Shown: one piece after another, positions 46,101 through 58,100 of the stretch
How positions within the stretch are numbered: the stretch's first letter is position 1
How the letters are laid out: the number at the start of each line of letters is the position of its first letter
Assembly: GCA_012934845.2 (NCBI GenBank)
Contig: WNNJ02002380.1
Location: 78,179 to 142,178 of the forward strand
Reading direction: 5' to 3'
DNA from: Pomphorhynchus laevis
Taxonomy: Eukaryota; Acanthocephala; Palaeacanthocephala; Echinorhynchida; Pomphorhynchidae
Length of the DNA stretch: 64,000 nt
Program-made: the position numbers and the translations under genes
The notes under the pieces: generated by a model
Database searches by the model: none
Seen by the model: only the letters and a program-made list of their open reading frames with translations
What the model was told of the DNA's origin: nothing

Positions 46101-49100
46101 CTCAAATATGAACATACAATTTGTATTGCAGTGCTGCAATCTGCATATTTATCATGATCTACAATCAAAAGCTTTGGTAATTTGAGATTTTCCACAGAAA
46201 GTTATTAAACATTTAATTTCAAAAACAGTAATTTTTAAAATTCTTAGAAGATTTGATCGATCAAACGATTACTATGGGGAGGATAAGGATTTATCGGGCA
46301 TTGTCGTTTGAATTTCATATACATCAAATTCATCTTCCTAACATTGTTTATCACATATATAATACAATCTTTAATTTCCCTTTGATACACCCCCTTCTCT
46401 CATGTGATATGGTATGTACGTGTAATCGATTTTTCTAACAAACTCTGTAGATGTTTAAAAGCTTTGGATCTATAATCCAAAGCTTTGGTAATTTGAGATT
46501 TTCCACATAAAGTTATTGAGCATTTAATTTCAAAAACAGTAATTTTTAAAATTCTTAGAAGATTTGATCGATCAATCGATCAATCTAACATTTTTAAGGA
46601 ATTGGAAAATAGCATCAAAACTGTTGTCGTTTCGGTGCCTTCTACGCCAAATAAATTCCACAAGATATGAGCCTATCATGGATCGATGTGACCCCATCGT
46701 CGTCTATTCCCAGATTTTAGCTGGTTCCATGTCGACTCTATCTGTTGCGTGTGGATACCGTCTGAAGTCACAAATTCAACAGAATGATTGACAGTCCTGT
46801 GCTGAAAGCTATATCCATCCAAGCTTTGCACTCCACAATAACCTTTCCAAAGATCGGAATGGATTATTGAGCCTGGCAGAATGCATTGCTTAATACAAGC
46901 ATTTAGTGTTTCGGCGTTTCGTTAATCCACTGCATAAAGAAAAACTTCGGAGGACTCTTTGCAGACGCCGCTAAACACCCATTGTTGCGGTAATACGCGT
47001 CCCCTATTGTATTTGCGGCGTGCAAATACAGTTTCGTCGATTTCAACGACCATATCCTTACCCCCTATTTTGGTAGGATTGCACAAAATCTCAGCCGCAC
47101 AGGCCTCACGCATGTAATTATTATAATCGACAGCTGTATTATGATCGATATCGAATTCCTCTTCACAGAATTGAACTGTCGACAATTGTTTCGACCAACA
47201 ATATATAAATACGATTGTTTTGGATAGGGATAATCGTGCTCCTTCAAACCATGTCCCTTCACGAACGGATGCGAAACATTGCACTGCGATTTTTGGTATC
47301 GCCAGTATATATTGTCTCCTCGATTACTTAGTTTCATCGAATGCTTGCGACGACATATTTTTTCTAAAATATCTTTAGAATATATGTTATTAATATAACG
47401 TTTGACATACTTCTTGGAATAAGTTCACGAGTCTGCAAGAATTTTATCGCATCCATTTCCGTAGTAATATTACTGCGTAACCAGTTTAGGTTTATATTAC
47501 CAGACATCTGCTAATATTTACTAATTTACAAAATACTATGTTCACAGAGATTATAACAAAGAGGTATTAAAACTTTTGAACATCTACAAAGTTTGATAGA
47601 AAAATCGATTACACGTACATACCATATCACATGGGAGGAAGGGGGTGTATCAAAGGGAGATTAAAGATTGTATTATATATGTGATAAACAATGTTAGGAA
47701 GATGAATTTGATGTATATGAAATTCAAACGACAATGCCCGATAAATCCTTATCCTCCCCATAGTAATCGTTTGATCGATCAAATCTTCTAAGAATTTTAA
47801 AAATTACTGTTTTTGAAATTAAATGTTTAATAACTTTCTGTGGAAAATCTCAAATTACCAAAGCTTTTGATTGTAGATCATGATAAATATGCAGATTGCA
47901 GCACTGCAATACAAATTGTATGTTCATATTTGAGATTTTTGAGATTTTTTTAAATTCAAATCATTTTTTCGAAAAAATGAAAAAAGTTGAATAACTTTTC
48001 GTGCATTTATTGGAAAACTTTACAATGATAGCAATTACACCGGAAATTCATGCAAATAATACAAATATATTTAAAAGTCATTCCGACTTCAATTCGCTTA
48101 AAATATTAAAAAATTAAATATTTGTTTATTTTTTAATATAAATATTTAAATTTGTGCTTGTTTCTCCTAAAAATAATTTTGTCATTTGAAAGAGTACTTG
48201 CAATTCCGCTATTTTAGCACATTCTTATTTTGCTACGACAAAGTCAGTATAACGGAAAAGATCCGAAAAATGATTCGAACGTTTTCGACTCAAACAGCAA
48301 ATACTGTTTTCATAAGAGTTCATCATTTAAAGTCCTATCTTATGAACTTATTTACAGAACATGCTTCTAAGCGATGCTCATGCGACAAAAGTAATTCAGT
48401 GACGAAGGCACTCTCTTGTCCTAATGGTTATTTACCTTTACCCAGGCACATTTGCATTCGTGATTCCCTTGCTAAAGTTGATACCATTTCTAGCCAGACG
48501 CGGAAGAACGACGATAACAGTAGCAAGTACCGTTTCGTCATCACAATGACTAATCAGTTCCGGATCCCTCCCACTGCCGGATTCAGAGAAGGACTGGCAG
48601 ACGGCACACGAGTCATGTGTATGAAGTACCAGAAAGATTTTTGGTAATTTCACATTGAGTGCTAAATCAGCACTACTGCTTTAAATAGGATCATTAGCAA
48701 AAGCACTGGCAAATGCCAGCGCAGGTCTCCTGAATATCGGCTAACTTAAATCATGAATCTCAAAAGAGAGTGAGACCATTCCGCGTGAAATACGTTGATA
48801 TCATTTAAGCTAGACGCGGAAGAGCGACGATAACAGTAGCAAGTACCTACTGTTATCGTCGAAACGGTACTATTAGTACGAAACGGTATTTGCTACTGTT
48901 ACCGTCGTTCTTCCGCATCTGGCTTAAATAATATCAACGTATTTCACGCGGAATGGTCTCACTCTCTTTTGAGATTCATGATTTAACTTGCTAAATTTGT
49001 CATTGAAATCTGATCTTGTGTCCATGTCGAGTATACGTTGCAGTCACAAATACCACATTGTATCACTATCAGGTGGTTGATTGGATATCTTATGCAATGG

Positions 49101-52100
49101 CTAAAATAATGCCATTATCTTTCTTTGATATTTAATTCATATCTAATTGCTCTCAAATACCAATCGGTTAACTACACCAGCATTTCAGTGTTACACGAGC
49201 AGGAAAATTTGAAGAACAACAAATTGCACGTGTAATAAACAGCTTAAAGTTTATGCCACTTATTTCCTCAAGTTCTGTTGTTATCAGTTAAGATGGTTAC
49301 TACTTTAGTTACTAGTAAATTGGCTCTCAAAAGTTCATCATTATACAATACAGACATGACAAACCACACGTAATCAATTCGTTTAAACTGATTTATTAAA
49401 TTTGTTTGAATTTAGATTTATTTATTGTTAATGCAGAATTGTGTTGATTGGATAGTTTTACCTACATAATTGCATTCTGATTATATTTAGTAATTTAATT
49501 ATATGCGTCCATAGATTTTTATTTACTTAATCAAAATCGCATCTTATATTTCACGTTATATTCTTATTAGAATCATCGTTGGAATGGATTGAAGGGGTTG
49601 CTATTCTTTTGGCCGTTTTGATAGTCGTGGTAGTAACTGGCGTAAATGATTGGCAGAAAGACAGACAATTTAGAGGACTTCAGGATAAAATTGAAGGAGA
49701 CAAGGAAGTGGTTGTTCTTCGTGATTCTAAGCTACAGCGAATCCCTAAAATTGATTTGGTGGTTGGCGACATTTATTTGTTTAAATACGGTATACTTGTT
49801 TCGTAATATATAATATAATGTACGTTGATCAGTTCGTCAAGCAATGAGTTACTGTCTCTAAAGTATTGCTTGAATAACTTTTTTTATTATTTATTTCTAT
49901 TATTTATTAGTCAAATCATAAAAATTGATTTTTATTTTAAATTTCAATTTCAAATTTTTAATTGTTTATATAAAATCTTATGTAATAATTATCAATTATT
50001 TATAATTATTTAAAAGTATTTAATTATTTATTTTTTATTGTTTATTTTATTTGCCATTATTTTATGTAAAATACGTAGATTCAGTTAGCTGATCTAATTG
50101 GTTAAGAGCCCAAGCTTTCAAAGCAAGTCAGATCTTTTCTTATTTTCGAAAATTTAAAGGATATCGCGTAATGGTGTCACGACTGTTTCCGCTACCTCCT
50201 CGTTTAGCAACAATAAGCTTGTGCTTAATCCGTATAATTTAAGCACTCATCACAAGTCTTGACTGTTCAATATATAAAATCAAGCATTCCGCATTTTAGC
50301 CGAATGATCACTAAAAGTGGTCATTTTTTGAGTGACGTTTTATAAAGCTCTATCAAAAGCTTGATGGTTTTTGGTTGCTAATGCAACTAAAAGCGGGCAT
50401 ATATCCTCATTTCGCGTAAAAATATAATGGATATAATGAATACATTATAGGAATATAATGCATGAATGCACAAAATAATGTATTTATTTGAAAACTAAAG
50501 AAATTCATTGTGCAAATTTAATACAGATCCCTAAATATATTTCCGATAGTGTATTTCTAACATTTATTAGTTTTGTAGAATCATATTTCCTTTATCGGAA
50601 AGGTTCGGGTTGATTAAGGGACAAATTGTCATCAAAATATTCATGTGCTGAAGGTGTTTACAATTATTTTTTGTAATAAATAAAATTTATTAATTTTTAT
50701 AAATTAATAAATTTTAATAAAATTTATTAAAATTTATTCAATAAATAAATTTTTTATTTTATTTTTATAATGTAATTTATATATGATTTTTGTCGATAAT
50801 TTTATTGTTTATAGGTGATCTTCTTCAAGCCGATGGATTTCTAGTACAAGGAAATGATGTTCGAATTGACGAATCTAGTTTGACTGGTGAATCTGATTTG
50901 ATAAAGAAGAATGAAGAAAATCGAACGATGCTGTCTGGTGTGTATTATCTTTAAAATAATGATTGGGCTTTAGCTTTAATTTTTTGTTTAATAATTAAAA
51001 TAAAATAAAGTTTTAATTAAATTACTAATTAATGAGACATTAGATAACGTGTCAGTAATTTTAATACATTTTTGTTTAAAGATTTTGTGATTGCAGTTTT
51101 TAATTATTTTAGGATGAAATATTTATTTTTATTGTTTAATTATTTTATGCTTCTAATGTGATATTATCTTGTATTATTTATTGACGAATACATGTCACAC
51201 ATCAGCCTACTAGTAGAAGCCTAGAAGCTTGTACATAATTCAGAAATTTATTAAACTTAATCAAATAGGCACAAACATCGTTTCGAAAAACGTCCTTTTT
51301 TATATAGAGACTATCTTTGCACGCTATATTAGCATGTCATTACATAAAATATATTTATTCTTTAAATATTCGTCCACATTTTAAATGCTAAATTGTCATC
51401 ATCTTGAAAAGTTAATAAAGACAAAAGTAAGTGGATCATTTGAATCAATTGAATAAAATTATTGGTTTGTAAATAAGATAAAGGACTGGATCATTTGAAA
51501 TCCATTATCGAATTATGAGTAAATTATAATTCCCAAAATGTAATTTATTTTAATTTTCTAATTTATATTCCGAATTGAAGATTTCTAATTTCAATATTGA
51601 TATTTCTAATATCAACGTATTTCACGCGGAATGGTCTCACTCTCTTTTGAGATTCATGATTTAACTTGCTAAATTTGTCATTGAAATCTGATCTTGTGTC
51701 CATGTCGAGTATACGTTGCAGTCACAAATACCACATTGTATCACTATCAGGTGGTTGATTGGATATCTTATGCAACGGCTAAAATAATGCCATTATCTTT
51801 CTTTGATATTTAATTCATATCTAATTGCTCTGAAATACCAATCGGTTAACTAGACCAGCATTTCAATGTTACACGAGCAGGAAAATTTGAAGAACAACAA
51901 ATTGCACGTGTAATAAACAGCTTAAAGTTTATGCCACTTATTTCCTCAAGTTCTGTTGTTATCAGTTAAGATGGCTACTACTTTAGTTACTAAAACATTT
52001 CTAGCTCGTCACTTGTAAGTATAATAAAGAAAACCTTTTAAAAATAGAAGAATTTTGATTTATTTAAAATAAGTTATTTTTAACTCAAATTAGAAATCGC

Positions 52101-55100
52101 AATCAAAACTATTTTGTTAAGACAAATTATATCGTTCCTGAATATTTTAAATTCAGATCAGGATGGATAAAATCGTGATTTTAAGAAGTAGATGAAATTA
52201 TGCAATCATTAAATAATTTCGTCAATTCTACTTTGATTGTGCTAATTGCGTTGCAAGCTGTTTTAATGAGTAATAGCTGTACTTCGAAATTTGGATTTAT
52301 AACTAATAATTGACTGCTACTGACATATTTTAAATCGGATATTTTAAATCCGCTTTTGTTTGCAAGGAACAAATGTCATGGAAGGTAGCGGAAAAATGCT
52401 GGTTGTCGCGGTTGGAGCGAATTCCCAAATTGGAGTTATCTTAAAACTGCTAGATGAGAATCAGGATGTGGACGAAGCGAAATCCCAAGCAATCGACGGT
52501 ACAAGTTGAGCAAATGTGTTTTGTTCCAAATGTATTTTACTGCTTTGTTTGTAGAGAGTGATAAAAGCAAAAAGAAAATTTCGAAGAATCTATCTGTTCT
52601 GCAAATAAAGCTTGGAAAATTGGCCATTGTTATTGCACATGCTGGTTGGCATTTGTAATTTTATATGATTGACTGTTTTATTCGCGTTTAGGTCTAATCG
52701 CCGCTGCTTTGACTTTCATATTTCTCATACTTCGGTTTTGCATTACCGTATATGTCATAAATAAGCATGCATGGAATAGCTCGCATATTAACTATTTTGT
52801 TAACAGTCTAGTTCAAGCCATAACTGTTATCGTCGTTGCTGTTCCGGAAGGACTGCCTTTGGCCGTTACACTTGCATTGGCTTTTGCAGTTAAGGTAAAA
52901 CCAAATATTCAATTTCAATATTTAAAATAGATTAAAGTTATTATTTTTGTATTTCCAAAGTAAGCGTAGAAATTTACTCAGTGGAAGACAAATCAAATAC
53001 TTCAAATGAAAACTTAAATGAAAAATATTCATATGCATAAAACGATGCCTATCTAACAACCAATAAACTAAATGTTTTGTTGAAAATTCAAATGAATAAT
53101 ATTCATATGCATAAAACGATGCCTATCTAACAACTCGATTACATGGAACTATGCAATTGCCATTATCAAAAAGCATTATTTATTACATCTTATTTATTAC
53201 ATCCTTTTTAGTTAATACGCATAATAATTATCTTAAACTTTTACGATAAAATAAAAGTAAACTATTACTATTTATACTTTTATAAGAACGGGTTTAGTCA
53301 ATTAACAATTAATAATTATTCAATTATATTAATTTTATTTATTTAATCGTTTTGCCTTATGATCATTTCATATCAAGCAGAAAGTATATATAAATATTTG
53401 ACAAATACGAATATCTCAGACAAATATATAAAATATTTTTAAACGTTAAAACTTTGAACATATTTTGAATGACATATTATTTTTATTCAAGCTATCCCTA
53501 TTCAGCTCAGAACTTAATCACTGCTAATACTGGCCTTAAAAGAGATTTTACAAATCATGTGTATCTGCAATGGTCAATCATTTGCTACTGAATATCGTTC
53601 GTATTCATCGGCCAGATTGTAAAGGCGTACAGCATTTTGTTACGAGCATTGACCGCCTAAACAGTGCCTTTTGTTTTATATGAGATATCAAATATAAATA
53701 CGAAGATAACATCTTCTTATTTCACAAGAAACACCAGTAACGATATTATTATGATAAGTTTCGGCAATCGCTGCAGACATCACAATAATGTTCGGATTGC
53801 GCTGTAGTTCCTTCAATACATTGACTCTATTACGTTCAGATTTAAAGTCGGAATTCAGATCGAGATATCGTTGTATTTTCAAATTCTTTATTAAGCTATG
53901 GTTTTTATCAATAGCATCAGCGTTATCTACGTTGCAGAATATATTACCAGATACCAGATAGTTCACGAAATTTAATATGCTTAGCAGTCAATGTTTTATT
54001 GCTTAGATTGAAAATTTGTAAACTCTCTCAATTTGGTCATCAAATTGAGGTATTTTTGAACAGACAGTACATCTTGAAACTCTTTCAATTTGGCCATCAT
54101 AAAGTTGAACAAACCGAATATTCTCCTGATTGCTATCTTTGCACAGGCAGGACATCTTGAATATCAAAAAGTTTTTTTATCGAACTTATACCTTTTCCTT
54201 AAATATTTTTGCAATATTCTGCAAGTATATTTTTAACAAGTGTATTTGATCAAAAAACTTATGACTACTGAAAACAAGCTCGTTTTGTTTGTGACCTATT
54301 GAATCCCCAAAGATTTCCGTATTGCAATTTTTTGTTTTTACATATAGAACTTTTAGTAACTGATAAAACATCAAAAGCTGGATTTTGATAATTGAACATT
54401 GTTTTGATAAACTAACTAATCGACCAAATATTGGATTATAAAAACAGTTGACGAATCCTTTTAGTGCAGACGTTGTGATAGTCCAAAGTTTTCGCAGCAA
54501 AACTCAGGATTTGGTCTCATTACTTTTACTTAGCTTTCACTTTTATTCTCTTCCTAGAAAATTCAGCCTGAATCAACTAACTAAAGCGTTTCTCCCTAAG
54601 TATCCTAAGAAAACATTCTAGCCATTTCAACTAACTTCTTTCAATATGAAGAAACGCCGATTTTACTCCCGGATTGGATCATCGAGCTGATAAACTTAGC
54701 TCTCTACAGCTAAGATCAACCAGACTACAGAAAACTTTTAATTTAGCCGTCTGAGCCAGAATAATGTTTTTTTGCCATTACCAGAGCTTATCTATTTAAA
54801 TAGAAACGAATAAGGAGCAATAATTTCTTATTTGTAAATTCCTTGTGTTTGTGGATTTCAACTGGGAATCCATTTTCTACAATAACATCTTTGATGCTAA
54901 ACAATAAAATAAACTGTTTGCAATTCAAAGTTGTCAAAAAAAAACAATTTTAATCCTTTAATTGATTCGCTGTCAAATAAAGATATATTTCTTTGCTTTT
55001 AGATAATCAGTGAGATCTGCTTTTTTAATAAAAGTTATGTAGCTTTCAAACTAACAATTTGCTTTATCTGGTAAAATTGCTTGATTAATAAAATTGCTTT

Positions 55101-58100
55101 TAATGAAAACGTTGTTTCTCACGGTAGACATAGACGAAATTAAGTAGAAAATTGTATAATTAAATAATTTTAGTAATTAAAATTATAATTATTTTAATTG
55201 AGCTCAAATAATATATATTTAAGTCGACTTTTAAATTTAATTACATTAGAGAATGCTAAAAGATAACAACTTGGTTCGTCATTTAAATGCATGTGAAACA
55301 ATGGGTAATGCTACGACAATTTGTTCGGATAAAACAGGAACGTTGACAACTAATCGAATGTCGGTCACTCAATGTTACTTAGCTGGTATAATGATGGCCT
55401 TGGATTGCAAGTCGATAAAAATTATAGGTTTATCTATTAAAAGGTAATCATTACACGGATATCAACAATATTGACGTTATCAATAATACCTTTGCTGATT
55501 TGATTTGTGAAGCAATCTCGGTCAACACCTCATATTCTTCTATGTTAAAGGTAAATGATAGTTTAAAAATAATTAATCAAAATAATTAATTAATCCAAAT
55601 CTTGATCATTAATTATAAAAATTTGAATCTTCAAAATGTTGATTATTTTCATCTTAGATAAAGTAAAAGATTAGATCAAAGATAATTTTTAGGTTTATGG
55701 AATTCTATTAGTCGGATAACCCGAAGTCGTTCAGGACAAATATGTAGTAACTGAAATCGTTACTAAATAAGATAAAAAAAATAAATGTTTAAATGAAATT
55801 TAACTTTAAAACTAAATTTTAAAGCTTTAAAACAAATTTTGTTTTAATTTATTAAATTAAATTCAAAAATTAAATTAAAAAAAGTGAAATTTAAAAAATG
55901 TGAAATTTTGTTAAATAATTATTTGTTATTAAATGTGGTGCGCCCAGCGCGCCACCCATGCCAGATGCGCCACCCTATGGATTTTTATGATTTTAACCGG
56001 GTGAGTAATTTTTCATATAAAAATTTTCCTCTTGAAGAATCGAACCCGTGAATGTCAAACTCGAGATTTAAAGCATGACCATTAAACTAAGCATCTATGA
56101 CAAAATAATAAATGTTATATAAAATTATAATCTGATAAATATATAATTTTTTTACAGATCCCCCTATGGTATCAGTAATTGCGAATGAACAAGAGTATAA
56201 GAACATCAAATTACTTTTAGAAGGAAAAACGAGCCAAGAGTATCTTTCGAAAGACATCAAAAAACGGTTGAAAAAGAAAAGCGAAAATTTTATCATTATA
56301 AACGGTTATATTTACTTGAAGGATGAACATGAAGGATTACATAAGCGAGCATTCCATAAAATGATCAAACTGATATTATGGTACTCGAAGCAAAAAGGAT
56401 TCATAAAGATAAGCACTATGGAATGAATAGGTTTGAAGACCTCTGTAATGAACTTTTCTTTAGAATACCTCGAACTATTCTTAGAAAGGTGGTTGAGGAA
56501 TGTGTGACATGTTCTCAATCACAGCCTTTAAAGACAAAAGAAAAGGCTGTTCATATAACAGCCAAACGACCTTTAGAAAGATTACAAATTGATTTGGTTG
56601 ATATGAGACAGTATAAACATTCCAATAATGGGTTTGCTTGGATGCTTACTGTTATAGATGTTTATTCTAAGTTTGCTTGGGTGTATCCTTTGTATACTAA
56701 GACGGGAAAGGAGGTTGCAGAAAATCTAGAAACACTTTTTACGACTTTTACAGGACCTCCACAAATTCTTCAGTGTGATAATGGAAAGGAGTTTCTCAAC
56801 AAGGAAATGGACAAACTTGTAAATGATTTTAAAATCACCTACAAACACTCAAGACCCCGCCATCCACAATCTCAAGGACAGATTGAAAGGTTTAATCAAA
56901 CCTTAACAAGATACTTGCAGAAATATATCTTTGACGAAGAGGAAAGCCAAAGAAATGATTCCATCGAAAATTCTGTTCATACTGTAACAAATTCAAAAGA
57001 ATGGCTTAAACAACTAAAAAACGGTTTATAATTATAATATTGCAAAACATTCAGCAACAAAGAAATCCCCGTTTCGTCTTTTGCTCCAGCTTCCAGGGTT
57101 CCACACTGTTTCAGCAAGCGACGAAGATACAGAAATAGCTTCCATTGAACCAAAAGTTGAAAACCAAGCAAAAGATCTTGATGAAAATTCATCAGATGCA
57201 TTAGATAAAGAAAATGCTGTTATAAATTTTTGTCAAAATGCCAACAACAAAGGTTTAATCTGTCGAAAATTGCTTTATTTGCTTTGTTTTATTTATTTTA
57301 AATTGCTTTATTCATTAATTGCTTCACAAAATTAGCATAAAATTTAGTTATCTACTCATTACCAAAATGCAATACGATTTTTTTAAGAAATGTATCCATC
57401 CTGATCTGTATTTGAAATATTCAGAATATTAATATAAAACTCAAAATATAAATATAAAACCAAAATATTATTAAATATAAAATATAAATATTAAATATTA
57501 AATATTAAAATATAAACCCTTATATTATTTTATTCATTGCCCTTTATATTAATTAAATATATCCCTTGTGTTATTAGCCAAGTACTGTTCCTGGTGAAAA
57601 TGTTGGACAACTAGGGAATAAAACAGAATGTGGACTTTTATCCTTTGTAAATTCACTGAATCGCAACTATGAGTCATACAGGAAGCAATATCCTGAGAGT
57701 GAATTTTATAAAATCTTTACATTCAACTCTGCCAGAAAGATGATGACAACAATAATCAAAAAATCAACAGGATTTGTTGTTTATACCAAAGGAGCATCAG
57801 AAATGGTAGTGAAGCGGTAATTTTTGTATTTAAATTAGTTGACTATATAATTACTTTCGTGTAGAACTTGACCCGTTTCATGTTGGTGATAATAAAATTA
57901 TAGGCACGCGTATTTACTACAAACTAAGTTTATTTGCTAGCTTTCGATTGTTTGTCCTTTTCAAACATACACTGAATGGATTGTTCCTATTCTTGATATA
58001 TCAGGTCGCTACTAATCAGTCTGGGTGGGTCTCATCAGCTGATGACCCAGACCTACATTTCACGTTTCGACCCTTATTATCTGCTTACTCCGTACACTGG

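Larger units (their letters stand above)
40359..49570 (+). other. PMCA intron 2 (9.2 kb) and its contents
   Basis: By far the longest intron seen. Contents in order: AT-rich DNA, a plus-strand family F 3' end (41100-41480), AT- and purine-rich unique DNA (41.5-43.8 kb), a 139-bp tandem array (43870-44280), the Merlin unit with long inverted arms (45196-48835) and a 385-bp repeat (48935-49313). The remainder shows no gene. Confidence 0.85.
52895..55249 (+). other. PMCA intron 7
   Basis: 2.36 kb. A 40-bp direct repeat (53016-53134) and a cluster of minus-strand frames of unknown origin (53688-54500). Nothing else assignable. Confidence 0.8.

Noticed and set aside
52181-52627. Minus-strand frames over PMCA exons 5-6
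   Set aside because: Antisense shadows of the pump exons and intron.
58020-58100. Hammerhead ribozyme candidate near the Penelope relic
   Set aside because: The minus strand has CTGATGAG and GAAAC with a GGGTC/GACCC stem, in permuted order. I could not pair stem I or place the UH cleavage site, so the core is not complete.
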